Of a stretch of 64,000 nucleotides of DNA, positions 8,535 through 17,245 are shown piece after piece. Origin of the DNA: Vibrio sp. CB1-14 (GTDB lineage Bacteria > Pseudomonadota > Gammaproteobacteria > Enterobacterales > Vibrionaceae); assembly GCF_040412085.2 (NCBI RefSeq), contig NZ_CP115920.1, forward strand, positions 1,984,001 through 2,048,000, in the 5' to 3' direction. The notes below the pieces were generated by a model that had not been told where the DNA came from, searched no databases, and worked only from the letters and a program-made list of their open reading frames with translations. The position numbers were made by a program, and so were the translations under genes. The stretch's first letter is position 1. Each line of letters begins with the position of its first letter.

Positions 8535-9981
8535 CGAACCCGCTCTCGTCCCATTCTTTGAACTTGCGCTCTAAAGTCTTACGTGCAACACCAAGATCAC
8601 GCGATGCAGCAGATTTATTACCAGAGTGAAAGTCCACTACTTGTTGAATGTGTGACTTTTCAACGTCCTTTAATGACCAAGAATTTGGATAACCAAAATC
8701 TCCCTCAACCACTTCGCTGGTGCTAGGCATAGTGGTGAGGTCGTTTACCGACATAGTGATGGATGTATTCACCGTACCACCTTTCATTTCGTTGAAATGG
8801 TGAGCAGGTGGTTTGTTAAGCAAAATGCAGCGCTCAAGCATATTTTTAAGCTCTCGCACATTGCCAGGCCAATCGTAGTCTTGCATCGCATGCATGTCTT
8901 CGTGCGCCCATTTGGGCTCCACAACACCCAACTCTCTCGACAGTTGGCGAGTAAAAAATGGGACAAGATCGGATAGATCAGCAAGACGCTGTCTTAGTGC
9001 TGGTACATCTATCTTGAGTACATTCAGTCGATAGAAAAGATCTTCACGAAACTCTCCACTGGCCACTTGTTCGCGCAAATTTCGGTTAGTGGCTGCAACA
9101 ACACGAACATCGATACTGATCTCTTTCTCGGTACCAACAGGTCTGACGGTTCGCTGCTCCAACACCCTCAACAACGAGGCTTGCATTGCTAAAGGCATCT
9201 CACCAATCTCGTCAAGGAACAAAGTACCACCACTGGCCACGCGAAATAGACCCTCTCGGCTTTTCTTAGCGCCGGTAAAAGCACCCGCGGCATGCCCAAA
9301 TAGCTCACTTTCCAATAACTCAGGAGCCAAAGCGCCACAGTTCACAGCAACAAAAGGGCCTTGTCTTTGACTGGCAGTATGAATTCCTCTTGCGACGAGC
9401 TCCTTGCCCGTACCCGATTCCCCTTCAATCAACACCGATGCACGTGAAGGAGCATATTGAGTAATCAGTTGCTTCAGCTGTTTGGTTTTCTCTGAGCTAC
9501 CAATTAAGTCTTTGCTAACGCGGCGACTAATGTCATGGCTAAGCGCTAAATTCATTCTTTCGGTCAAACGCTTGTCCATACAGCGTTTAACCGCTTGGAG
9601 CATCTGCTCCAGATTAAAAGGCTTTAAAATAAAATCAGAGGCGCCAAGTTTTAACGCACTAATCGCGACTTCTAAGTCAGCATAGCCCGTCATAAATATC
9701 ACATCCGCTTTGCGCTCTTGATCGTTAAACGCTTCTTTCCACTCAATACCAGAGCGACCTGGAAGATTGATATCGAGAATGATCAGATCATAGTGGTTCT
9801 GGATACGAAGGCTTTCTGCTTCCTCTACACTATTCGCAGTGTCAACATGGCCAAAGCCTTTACTGAGCGCCTTTTTAAGAACGGTTTGCATGCCGACTTC
9901 ATCATCGACAACAAGCACCGAGAAAGCCAAATAAGGCGAAGATTGTTGGTTGGGGACATCAGAGGTTTGAAATAAAGTCAT
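8527..9981 (-). CDS. NtrC-family sigma-54 response regulator
   Basis: Three-domain activator of sigma-54 RNA polymerase. The receiver holds the acid pair in LVVDDEVG (D26, D27), the phospho-acceptor D70 in LIILDINLPGRSG, and lysine in FILKPF. The AAA+ domain has Walker A GESGTGKE, the sigma-54 contact loop GAFTGAKK, Walker B GGTLFLDEIGEM and the arginine-finger region DLFYRLNVLKI. The C-terminal Fis-type helix-turn-helix reads NKSAASRDLGVARKTLERKF. Length 484. The gene is cotranscribed with the kinase and is divergent from tupA, where a consensus sigma-54 promoter and paired 16-bp boxes lie. The natural inference is that it activates tupABC-mob, and it may also control itself because one box is only about 65 bases from its own start. 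Confidence 0.94.
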   Translation of the reverse strand: MTLFQTSDVPNQQSSPYLAFSVLVVDDEVGMQTVLKKALSKGFGHVDTANSVEEAESLRIQNHYDLIILDINLPGRSGIEWKEAFNDQERKADVIFMTGYADLEVAISALKLGASDFILKPFNLEQMLQAVKRCMDKRLTERMNLALSHDISRRVSKDLIGSSEKTKQLKQLITQYAPSRASVLIEGESGTGKELVARGIHTASQRQGPFVAVNCGALAPELLESELFGHAAGAFTGAKKSREGLFRVASGGTLFLDEIGEMPLAMQASLLRVLEQRTVRPVGTEKEISIDVRVVAATNRNLREQVASGEFREDLFYRLNVLKIDVPALRQRLADLSDLVPFFTRQLSRELGVVEPKWAHEDMHAMQDYDWPGNVRELKNMLERCILLNKPPAHHFNEMKGGTVNTSITMSVNDLTTMPSTSEVVEGDFGYPNSWSLKDVEKSHIQQVVDFHSGNKSAASRDLGVARKTLERKFKEWDESGFDE

Positions 9982-10045
9982 AAAGCGTTGTTATTGTTCC
10001 TATTTGAGACAGAGTGTACCAATCTATAGCAAAACATCATGGGTA

Positions 10046-10120
10046 AAAGTGCGACATTTTGTCCCAGCTCAAATTAATTGTAGTTTACCCTATGAAATTT
10101 TTAGCAAAATGTCGCACTTT
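10046..10120. promoter_or_regulatory. Paired inverted 16-bp boxes, candidate enhancer for the sigma-54 regulator
   Basis: AAAGTGCGACATTTTG (10046-10061) recurs as its exact reverse complement CAAAATGTCGCACTTT (10105-10120), centres 59 bases apart. The left copy extends into an imperfect dyad TGCGACA-TTT-TGTCCCA. Both lie upstream of the -24/-12 promoter, centred at about -117 and -58 relative to its predicted start. Position and pairing fit binding sites for the adjacent NtrC-type regulator (inference). Confidence 0.7.
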
Positions 10121-10144
10121 GCCTCTTTTTTCCTATGGAAATTG

Positions 10145-10160
10145 TGGCATTGTCTTTGCT
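10145..10160 (+). promoter_or_regulatory. Sigma-54 (-24/-12) promoter of tupA
   Basis: TGGCAT, five bases, TTGCT matches the consensus TGGCAC-N5-TTGCW at every position except the last pyrimidine of the -24 box. The predicted start is near 10171, giving a leader of about 38 bases before the tupA start. It is the only match I found between the divergent genes. Confidence 0.85.
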
Positions 10161-10208
10161 TAAGGATAGGGCTCGCAAAGAGCACATGGTTTTACGATAA
10201 AAACAACA

Positions 10209-11078
10209 ATGGACAATACTATGACCACCTCTCTATCAATTGCCTCTCGTTTGAAGGCTCCTCAATTAATAGTGACTGCAGTATCAATGGCAACACTGTC
10301 TGTTTCGGCTTATGCAGACAATGGCGAACAATCCCGAGTCCGCCTTGCTACCACCACGAGTACGTATCACTCAGGACTGCTCGATTACCTATTGCCGGAA
10401 TTTACCCAAGAGACCGGTTACCAAGTGGATATCATCGCCGCGGGTACAGGGAAATCACTCAAAATGGGTGAAAATGGCGATGTAGATGTCGTGATGACCC
10501 ACGCTCCCAAAGCAGAAGCGAGCTTTGTCGAGTCAGGCTTTGGCATTGAACCTCGCAGTGTCATGTACAACGATTTTGTGATTGTGGGTCCAGAGAAAGA
10601 TCCAGCAGACGTTCACGACCAAAAAAGCATTGAAGAAGTCTTTGACCATATTGCCAAAACCAACGCGATTTTCATTTCACGCGGTGATGACTCAGGCACA
10701 CACAAGAAAGAGCTGCAGATTTGGAAACAAGCCAAGATTGAACCAGACTTTGGCGGCTATCGCTCTGTAGGCCAAGGTATGGGGCCAACACTCAATATGG
10801 CGTCAGAAATGCAAGGCTACACCATGACCGATCGTGGTACCTGGCTCGCTTATCAAGCTAAACTTGAATTAACCGTCCTTTTCCAAGGTGATAAGCAATT
10901 GTTCAACCCTTACCAGGTTATCGTCGTCAACCCAGAGCGTTACCCTACCCTCAATACTAAAGGTGCTCGCGCACTCAGCAATTGGCTGGTGTCAGAGAAG
11001 GGACAATCGATGATCAATAACTACCGCAAAATGGGCGAACAACTGTTTGTCGCTGATGCTGAGAAAAACAACAGTTAA
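10209..11078 (+). CDS. tupA: Tungstate-type ABC transporter, periplasmic binding protein
   Basis: Captures tungstate (the family also includes related oxyanion binders) for uptake. The 289-residue product has a signal peptide ending near residue 36 (VSAYA, then DNGEQSR). The mature start carries the family's anion-binding loops: RLATTTSTYHSGLLDYLLP and AAGTGKSLKMGENGDVDVV, then MTHAPKAE and FISRGDDSGTHKKEL. No strong ribosome site precedes the first ATG; a second ATG four codons on (10221) would also leave a good signal peptide. The gene is first in the operon tupABC-mobA-mobB/moeA and sits behind the sigma-54 promoter. Molybdate cannot be excluded as a ligand from sequence alone, but the motif pattern fits TupA rather than ModA. 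Confidence 0.9.
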   Translation: MDNTMTTSLSIASRLKAPQLIVTAVSMATLSVSAYADNGEQSRVRLATTTSTYHSGLLDYLLPEFTQETGYQVDIIAAGTGKSLKMGENGDVDVVMTHAPKAEASFVESGFGIEPRSVMYNDFVIVGPEKDPADVHDQKSIEEVFDHIAKTNAIFISRGDDSGTHKKELQIWKQAKIEPDFGGYRSVGQGMGPTLNMASEMQGYTMTDRGTWLAYQAKLELTVLFQGDKQLFNPYQVIVVNPERYPTLNTKGARALSNWLVSEKGQSMINNYRKMGEQLFVADAEKNNS

Positions 11079-11776
11079 TGAGCATTACTGAAACAACAAT
11101 GGAGGCGTTAAGCCTCCTATTTAGCCTAGACAGAGACCTGTGGCGCATTGTGGCTGTCTCGTTCAGTGTATCTATCTCTGCGGTCTCTCTCGTCGTGTTG
11201 CCTGCGATAATCGCTTCCTACTTTTTGGCTTACACCAACTTTCCGGGTAAGTGGTTTTTGTTATCCCTAGTAAATACCATGCAAGCAATCCCAACGGTGG
11301 TGATCGGTCTTCTGCTGTATATGCTGCTATCTCGTTCTGGACCACTGGGTGATTGGGAAATGTTGTTTACACAGCGAGCGATGATCGTTGGACAGATCTT
11401 AATTTGCTTCCCTGTGTTGGTTTCTATGATGCACGGCGCACTGCAAAGTACCGATAAACGCGCACTTGAAACTTCGGTCACGCTTGGCGTATCACGTTTT
11501 CGCACCCTCATGACCTTGATTTGGGAATCGCGATTTCCTCTTATGGCAGCGGTCGTTGCAGGATTTTCACGCATAGTGACCGAAGTCGGCTGCTCAATGA
11601 TGGTGGGTGGCAATATTATGGGGCTCACAAGAAACATCCCAACGGCTATCGCGATGGAAAGTCATAAAGGCGCATTTGCTCAAGGTGTTGCTCTTGGCAT
11701 CGTTCTGCTCGTATTGGCTTTAGTGCTCAACTTCCTACTGTCTTCGATGCGAGGTAAAGGCGTACTTCGATCCTAG
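11078..11776 (+). CDS. tupB: Tungstate-type ABC transporter, permease
   Basis: Inner-membrane channel subunit, 232 residues with about five or six membrane helices. The coupling (EAA) loop that docks on the ATPase is in ALETSVTLGVSRFRTLMTLI. Its ATG overlaps the tupA stop (TAATG), so expression is coupled. It is followed by a 102-base gap before the ATPase gene, unusual within such an operon. The family is clear from order and from the conserved MVGGNIMGLTRNIPTAIAME segment near the C-terminus. Confidence 0.9.
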   Translation: MSITETTMEALSLLFSLDRDLWRIVAVSFSVSISAVSLVVLPAIIASYFLAYTNFPGKWFLLSLVNTMQAIPTVVIGLLLYMLLSRSGPLGDWEMLFTQRAMIVGQILICFPVLVSMMHGALQSTDKRALETSVTLGVSRFRTLMTLIWESRFPLMAAVVAGFSRIVTEVGCSMMVGGNIMGLTRNIPTAIAMESHKGAFAQGVALGIVLLVLALVLNFLLSSMRGKGVLRS

Positions 11777-11797
11777 AAAATTCTCTATATATACAAG

Positions 11798-11832
11798 CCT
11801 GACTTTGCCTCTCAGGAAAAACGTCAGTTTTT
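11798..11832 (+). promoter_or_regulatory. Two mutually exclusive hairpins in the tupB-tupC gap
   Basis: CCTGA (11798-11802) can pair with TCAGG (11812-11816). Alternatively CTGAC (11799-11803) can pair with GTCAG (11823-11827), which is followed by TTTTT like an intrinsic terminator. Both stems are only five pairs. Possible attenuator between permease and ATPase genes, weakly supported. Confidence 0.3.
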
Positions 11833-11878
11833 GATACCCAAACTATAATTAACCCAAGACACTGCTTAAGGGACAACA

Positions 11879-12601
11879 ATGACAATACAATTAAAAGCAA
11901 AGCAGGTTTCGATGCGGTTTAAAGATCGTGTCCTTTTTCATATTCCCAGTCTCACTATTGGCCCTAATGAAGCTGTGTACCTAAAAGGTGATAACGGCGT
12001 TGGTAAAACCACTCTACTAAAAATTCTTGCCGGACTTCTTAAGCCGACTTCCGGCACTATTGAACCACGCAGTCAGTCAATTGTTTCACGACTAATTAGT
12101 GGTTCTGGCCGAAAGGATGTTACCTATCTTCATCAGTCTCCCTATCTGTTTGATGGCACTGTCTATCAGAACGTCGTCTATGGTATTAAGCACAAACGCA
12201 TCGACATTCACGATAAGCGCGCTGAAGTGATTTCTGCGTTGCGACTCGTTGGTTTAGAGACGTTAGCGGATGAGCATGTCTCTGTATTGTCTGGTGGTGA
12301 AAAGCAGCGGGTTGCGATGGCAAGAGCGTGGGTATTAAAACCGTCTATATTGCTGATGGATGAACCCAGCGCCTCTCTCGATCAAGAGTCGATTGAGCGC
12401 TTGGTCTTTATGGCACAAGACCTATTGGAACATGGTTCTAGCATCGTGGTGACCAGCCACCAAACCAACGCCCTCACCCGCTTGTGTCGAAAACAATGGT
12501 GGATTAAAGACTGCACCTTGATAGAATCACCGCTGCTTCAAATCATCGATAAAAAACAGAAAGATAAAGAGAGTATTTATGTTGCATCCAACTCAGACTA
12601 G
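11879..12601 (+). CDS. tupC: Tungstate-type ABC transporter, ATP-binding protein
   Basis: Cytoplasmic ATPase that powers TupB. All nucleotide-binding motifs are intact in 240 residues: Walker A GDNGVGKT (37-44, K43), Q-loop region [12 protein letters not shown], signature LSGGEKQ (137-143), Walker [13 protein letters not shown] (D161, E162) and switch histidine in VVTSHQTN. Ribosome site AAGGGA lies five bases before the ATG. Its last 23 bases overlap the mobA start, so cofactor synthesis is translationally linked to uptake. The identity as TupC rather than another ATPase rests on operon position. Confidence 0.9.
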   Translation: MTIQLKAKQVSMRFKDRVLFHIPSLTIGPNEAVYLKGDNGVGKTTLLKILAGLLKPTSGTIEPRSQSIVSRLISGSGRKDVTYLHQSPYLFDGTVYQNVVYGIKHKRIDIHDKRAEVISALRLVGLETLADEHVSVLSGGEKQRVAMARAWVLKPSILLMDEPSASLDQESIERLVFMAQDLLEHGSSIVVTSHQTNALTRLCRKQWWIKDCTLIESPLLQIIDKKQKDKESIYVASNSD

Positions 12602-13172
12602 TTGGGTTATTCTTGCTGGTGGACAAGCTTCTCGCATGGGAGGTAATGACAAAGGGTTAATTGAGTTCAATGGGAAGCCGCTTATTGAACATGTGATTGA
12701 ACGCCTAAGCGCGCAAACCAATAACATCACTATCAATGCCAACCGAAACCAAGAGCGTTATCAACAATACGCCCCCGTCATTAGCGACTCGTATCCTGAT
12801 TATCCCGGTCCGTTGGGTGGCATACATGCCGGACTTAAAAATTCAAACTCAGATTGGGTTGGTTTTGTACCTTGTGACAGTCCCTTTATTGATGCTGCGG
12901 TCGTAGAGCGATTCTGCCAATCTGTGACGGAGCAATCCGACATCCTAGTCGCTCACGACGGCGATTTTCATCAACCTGTATTCACTATGTTCCATAAACG
13001 TGTGCTTCCAAAACTAGAAGCCTTTTTGGAACGTGGCGATCGCAAAATCATCTTACTCTACAAAGAATGCCACACCGACTATGTCGACTTCTCAGACAGC
13101 CCCGAGTGTTTTGTGAACCTCAACACGCCGGAAGAATTGGCGAAACTTGCGACATCAAACGATCATCATTAA
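12579..13172 (+). CDS. mobA: Molybdenum cofactor guanylyltransferase MobA
   Basis: Transfers GMP from GTP to molybdenum-molybdopterin to give the MGD cofactor used by DMSO-reductase family enzymes. The 197-residue product has the nucleotide-binding signature [17 protein letters not shown] near the N-terminus, the [11 protein letters not shown] loop and the metal-binding VPCDSPF. These match MobA of E. coli (194 residues). The gene starts inside the end of tupC. The binding protein may therefore feed the same pathway: the metal delivered by Tup would meet the cofactor machinery encoded next to it. Confidence 0.93.
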   Translation: MLHPTQTSWVILAGGQASRMGGNDKGLIEFNGKPLIEHVIERLSAQTNNITINANRNQERYQQYAPVISDSYPDYPGPLGGIHAGLKNSNSDWVGFVPCDSPFIDAAVVERFCQSVTEQSDILVAHDGDFHQPVFTMFHKRVLPKLEAFLERGDRKIILLYKECHTDYVDFSDSPECFVNLNTPEELAKLATSNDHH

Positions 13173-13182
13173 AGAGCGCACT

Positions 13183-14961
13183 ATGACCATTAAGTCTACC
13201 AACAATGTTCCCCTTCTCGGTTTTGCAGCCTACAGTGGTACCGGTAAAACCACGTTACTTGAAGCCTTGCTGCCAAAGCTAACAGAAACTGGCCTGCGCA
13301 TCGGTGTATTAAAACATGCTCACCACAATTTTGATGTCGATAAGCCAGGTAAAGACAGCTACCGCTTGAGAAAAGCTGGGGCGAGCCAGATGCTGATTTC
13401 ATCTCGCAACCGTCACGCGCTTATGACTGAAACACCCGATGCTGAAGCGGATTTTGAACACTTGCTATCGCGATTTGACCATCAAGCACTCGACCTTATT
13501 TTGGTCGAAGGCTGTAAAAATATCGCTTTCCCGAAAATTGAGTTGAACCGCCAAGAAGTTGGAAAACCTTGGCTACACCCAAGCGATGACAATATTATCG
13601 CAATCGCTTCTGATAGTGAGCTTGATGTAGCAATCCCAACCATGAGCATCAATGATCTCGATGCTATCAAACAGTTCATCTTAGATTATGTGACATCGCG
13701 GAATGCAAGTTCACCAGTCGCTGCTGCTTGTTGCGATACACTTTCCCCTGCATTTCTATCTGTTGTGCAGGGACAGCAAAAGATACTAGAAGCCATATCT
13801 CCTATTGATGCGACAGAAACGATTACACTGGAACGCGCATACGGTCGCATACTGTCCGAAGATATCAGCTCGCCTATCAATGTTCCGGCTTACACCAACT
13901 CGGCGATGGATGGTTACGCTATTCGGGGCGAAGACATTGCTCATGAGCAATTTGATGTAGTAGCGAGCATTATGGCTGGGCACGGTTACGACAAAACTCT
14001 GACTAAAGGCCAAGCTGCCCAAATAATGACAGGCGCACCTATGCCGGAAGGCGCTGATACCGTGGTCATGCGTGAGCAAGCGATTGTAGACGGCGAGCGC
14101 GTTGGTTTTGCTAATGCCTCAATTAAATTGGGACAAAATGTTCGCCAAGCGGGTGAAGATTTGGCGGTAGGTCAATCCGTATTTACCACCGGGACATTAG
14201 TACAAGCACCAGAGATGGGTATGATTGCGTCTTTAGGCATGAATGCCGTTAAGGTAAAACGTGCACTGCGCGTTGCCGTATTCTCGACTGGGGATGAAGT
14301 GCAAGCACCAGGTACGCCCCTTAACGCCAACTCGATTTATGACTCGAACCGCTACACCATTATGGCCATGCTTCAAAAGCTTGGTTGTGAGATCGTTGAC
14401 CTAGGTATTCTAGAAGATAATGAAGCCGTTATGGTGCAAGCCATTGTTGAAGCGAGCAAGAGTGCTGATCTTATTATTACGTCCGGTGGCGTCTCCGTGG
14501 GTGATGCCGACTTCATCAAAAATGTTTTAGAGAAACGTGGCAGTGTCGATTTCTGGCGTATTAATATGCGTCCAGGTCGCCCGCTTGCATTTGGTGACAT
14601 CAGTGATGTGCCATTCTTCGGTCTTCCTGGTAATCCTGTTGCGGTCATGGTGTCGTTCATTAACTTTGTTGAGCCAGCCATTAAGAAAATGCAAGGTGTA
14701 CTGAACTTTGAACCTCTTAAGGTACCGGCAATCGCGACAGAATCTCTGCGTTCACGTCAGGGTCGCACAGAGTTCAGCCGTGGGGTTTACGAAATCGATA
14801 GTCTTACAGGTCAGTTGAGCGTTAAAACAACCGGTAAACAAGGCTCTGGAATTCTGCGTTCAATGAGTGAGGCGAACTGTTTGATCGAAATCGCCCCGCA
14901 TATCGATACAGTAAAACCGGGCGAAAGCGTGACAATCATCCCGCTTCAAGGCAGAATCTAG
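13183..14961 (+). CDS. MobB-MoeA fusion, molybdenum cofactor synthesis
   Basis: Two proteins in one chain of 592 residues. Residues 1 to about 165 are MobB, the GTP-binding partner of MobA, with P-loop AAYSGTGKTT and the MobB-specific KHAHHNFDVDKPGKDSYRLR. From about residue 190 to the end is MoeA, the molybdenum insertase: PAYTNSAMDGYAIRG, TGAPMPEGADTVVM, the MPT-binding TSGGVSVGDADF and GLPGNPVAVM. The frame is also open to a TTG at 13147 inside mobA, but the ATG at 13183 is ten bases after the mobA stop and puts the MobB core at the expected distance. The fusion physically couples metal insertion and nucleotide attachment (inference). Confidence 0.92.
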   Translation: MTIKSTNNVPLLGFAAYSGTGKTTLLEALLPKLTETGLRIGVLKHAHHNFDVDKPGKDSYRLRKAGASQMLISSRNRHALMTETPDAEADFEHLLSRFDHQALDLILVEGCKNIAFPKIELNRQEVGKPWLHPSDDNIIAIASDSELDVAIPTMSINDLDAIKQFILDYVTSRNASSPVAAACCDTLSPAFLSVVQGQQKILEAISPIDATETITLERAYGRILSEDISSPINVPAYTNSAMDGYAIRGEDIAHEQFDVVASIMAGHGYDKTLTKGQAAQIMTGAPMPEGADTVVMREQAIVDGERVGFANASIKLGQNVRQAGEDLAVGQSVFTTGTLVQAPEMGMIASLGMNAVKVKRALRVAVFSTGDEVQAPGTPLNANSIYDSNRYTIMAMLQKLGCEIVDLGILEDNEAVMVQAIVEASKSADLIITSGGVSVGDADFIKNVLEKRGSVDFWRINMRPGRPLAFGDISDVPFFGLPGNPVAVMVSFINFVEPAIKKMQGVLNFEPLKVPAIATESLRSRQGRTEFSRGVYEIDSLTGQLSVKTTGKQGSGILRSMSEANCLIEIAPHIDTVKPGESVTIIPLQGRI

Positions 14962-15002
14962 CGCTTAGATTTGTCAGGTAGCAATTTTAATAGGTAAACC
15001 TT

Positions 15003-15278
15003 ATGGCTCGTACCATCATTTATGAATACAAAAACGAAGAGAAAACTCTGCTGTTTTCTTACCAGCAACATCGCAACATCCATGAGGCTGTCGCTGAAGC
15101 AGAAGGTATCGACCTGACAGAGTTTCTAAAGATGGAGCAACAAATTGAAGCCATCTCTGACACTAAAGCGGTTCGCAACTATCGTGACAACCACTTTAGA
15201 AAGCTTGGTTTTGGTAAGATCACGCTGATGCAGAAAGAAAACTTTGGTTTAGGCAAAAAGCCAAGACAAGACACCTAA
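15003..15278 (+). CDS. DUF2960 family protein
   Basis: A 91-residue cytosolic protein starting MARTIIYEYKNEEKT, with FSYQQHRNIHEAVAEAEGID in the middle. I recall this pattern from the DUF2960 family of vibrios and shewanellas; no function is known. It is short, charged, without membrane segments. It follows the Moco genes by 41 bases and is closed by a strong terminator, so it may be the last gene of that operon. There is no evidence that it takes part in cofactor synthesis. Confidence 0.75.
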   Translation: MARTIIYEYKNEEKTLLFSYQQHRNIHEAVAEAEGIDLTEFLKMEQQIEAISDTKAVRNYRDNHFRKLGFGKITLMQKENFGLGKKPRQDT

Positions 15279-15302
15279 AAAGCACTCTATTCGAAAACAT
15301 CC

Positions 15303-15332
15303 AAACACCGAGCTGAAGCTCGGTGTTTTTTT
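15303..15332 (+). terminator. Intrinsic terminator after the tup-mob-DUF2960 unit
   Basis: ACACCGAGCT (15305-15314) and AGCTCGGTGT (15317-15326) form a ten-pair stem around GA, running directly into seven T. Strong Rho-independent terminator. Confidence 0.9.
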
Positions 15333-15418
15333 ATCCGTCATAAATCCTTCACGACACTCTTCGTTTTGCCACGCTAAACTCAAACTAATGTCATGAAATG
15401 CGTGGTATTTAACGAATC

Positions 15419-16435
15419 ATGTTTGCTGCAACTCCAAGAGAGCTAGGTCATATCCATGAGTATGCCGAGCGCTACTCTGAACTGTCACTCTCAACTCTAA
15501 CTCACATTGAGCATCAAGGTTTTGAGATGCCAATACAGCAGCTTTCTCTTGGCTCAAGTCACCCCTCTGCACCATGCTTGATCCTCACTGGATCGATCCA
15601 TGGAGTCGAGCGTATTGGTAGCCAAATCATCTTGGCGTTCATTAGAAGCCTGCTAAAGCGTCGACAATGGGACAGCCAGTTGAATGATACACTCAATAAA
15701 ATTCGTATCCTCACCGTGCCCGTAGTAAATCCCTGGGGCGTCGCACTAAAAACGCGCTCCAATCATCGTGGTGTGGATCTAATGCGCAATGCGCCTATCA
15801 CTGCCAGTAACCCTCGCTATCAACTGCATGCAGGTCAAAGCATTAGCCCAAAGCTGCCTTGGTATCGAGGGAACAGTGCCAAAATGGAGCAAGAGCTAAT
15901 CGCCGTTTCAAACAGCATTCTAAAGACCACACAGTCAGCGTCATCAACTATAGTGCTCGATTTACATAGTGGCTTTGGAACCAGAGATCGATTGTGGTTT
16001 CCATTTGCCCACCACAACCGTCCGCCAGAAACACTGCATCAGTTCTATTTAATTTACTCACAGTTTCGCAAAAGCTTCCCGCATTACGAGCTGTATCAGT
16101 TTGAACCTCAATGGCACCAATACACTACGCATGGCGACTTTTGGGACTGGATGTACTTACGCCACTATCAACAATCGACTTCGCCGTTCGTCCCACTCAC
16201 ATTAGAGCTGGGGTCTTGGCTCTGGGTTAAAAAGAACCCAATGCAATTGCTGAGCTTTAGCCAATTATTTCATCCCACTAAGCCACACCGAATTAAGCGC
16301 GTACAAAGAAGACATAGCACACTTCTAAGCTATTTAATGCAAGTTTTGTATAATGAGTTGTTAACACAGGTAAATAACAATGACCGTCTGATGCTGACGA
16401 AAAAGGCAAAAAAATTATGGTACCCATCGTATTAG
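15419..16435 (+). CDS. M14-like zinc carboxypeptidase family protein
   Basis: A 338-residue protein with the layout of the M14 metallopeptidase fold. The zinc ligands are HGVE (H61, E64) in LTGSIHGVERIGSQ and H183 in VLDLHSGFG. RGVDLMRN corresponds to the substrate-binding asparagine-arginine pair, and E263 in PLTLELGSW is the catalytic glutamate. No signal peptide is visible, so it acts in the cytoplasm. The substrate is unknown; related proteins trim peptides or cell-wall fragments or deacylate amino acids. The ATG comes about 90 bases after the preceding terminator. Its end overlaps the hydrolase gene by 19 bases. Confidence 0.8.
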   Translation: MFAATPRELGHIHEYAERYSELSLSTLTHIEHQGFEMPIQQLSLGSSHPSAPCLILTGSIHGVERIGSQIILAFIRSLLKRRQWDSQLNDTLNKIRILTVPVVNPWGVALKTRSNHRGVDLMRNAPITASNPRYQLHAGQSISPKLPWYRGNSAKMEQELIAVSNSILKTTQSASSTIVLDLHSGFGTRDRLWFPFAHHNRPPETLHQFYLIYSQFRKSFPHYELYQFEPQWHQYTTHGDFWDWMYLRHYQQSTSPFVPLTLELGSWLWVKKNPMQLLSFSQLFHPTKPHRIKRVQRRHSTLLSYLMQVLYNELLTQVNNNDRLMLTKKAKKLWYPSY

Positions 16436-17163
16436 TGAGAGGTTTACTACGTGAAGCAGGCCACTGGCATTTAATGGTGGATGCATTAAAGCGCCTTGAC
16501 GACGAGCTACTCATCGTAACGCCTAATGTACCGGGAAATGGCTGTTTATATCAACAGACAAGCCCAATGAAAATAGAGCAGATGCTTGACCCTTTGCTTG
16601 AGCAACTACCCAAACAGTTCGAACGCTATCACGTTGTCGCCATATCCATGGGATCCATGTTGGCTTCTCACTGGGCGCATTTAGATAGCGATAAGGTTGC
16701 CAGTTTAACACTCATCAATCCAAGCTTTGCCCGATACAGTCCAATCCATGAACGCTTTAATCTCCGAGCTATTCCAAAACTGTTGAGCGCAAGGCTTCGC
16801 GGTCGAGATACCTTTGAAAAAGCGATTCTAGATGTCACCTTTCCTGATCATGTCACAAACCCAAGTATTTTGGCCTACCACCTCGCTCTAAACAGCAAGC
16901 ACCCGGTTCGTTTTAGCAATGCTCTGCGTCAGTTGATAGCGGCAGCTAAGTTTGTCGGTCCTAATCAACCTCCATCCTGTCCTACTCAGGTTATTACCAG
17001 TAAGCATGATAAGTTAGTGCGTAGCCGAGCCGGGCAAGCTGTTGCCAGTAATTGGAATGTCCACCATCGTTCATTTTATAGTGATGCTCATGATCTACCG
17101 GCCGATTCACCCAACGAACTTGCCGACTATTTGTATCAATGGCTAAAAAAATTGAAACTCTAA
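16417..17163 (+). CDS. Alpha/beta hydrolase
   Basis: A 248-residue hydrolase of the alpha/beta fold. The nucleophile elbow is AISMGS (S77), with alanine in place of the usual first glycine. The acid is in ITSKHDKLV and the histidine in YSDAHDLPADSP near the C-terminus. The start MVPIVLVRGLLREAGHW gives the first beta strand and the oxyanion loop. It is translationally coupled to the M14-like gene upstream, suggesting a joint degradative step. Substrate unknown. Confidence 0.8.
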   Translation: MVPIVLVRGLLREAGHWHLMVDALKRLDDELLIVTPNVPGNGCLYQQTSPMKIEQMLDPLLEQLPKQFERYHVVAISMGSMLASHWAHLDSDKVASLTLINPSFARYSPIHERFNLRAIPKLLSARLRGRDTFEKAILDVTFPDHVTNPSILAYHLALNSKHPVRFSNALRQLIAAAKFVGPNQPPSCPTQVITSKHDKLVRSRAGQAVASNWNVHHRSFYSDAHDLPADSPNELADYLYQWLKKLKL

Positions 17164-17245
17164 TGGAACTTGTGGCGCAAAAAGGCAACTAAATTCTCAT
17201 TGAATCGCTACTATGCATTAAATGTTGAACGACTACCGGATCACG

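Noticed and set aside
10004..10471. Plus-strand frame of 155 codons covering the tup promoter region
   Set aside because: It crosses the sigma-54 promoter and the start of tupA in another frame, and its sequence has no family pattern.
11777..11878. Moco riboswitch in the tupB-tupC gap
   Set aside because: The gap shows only short stems and none of the extended helices expected of a Moco aptamer.
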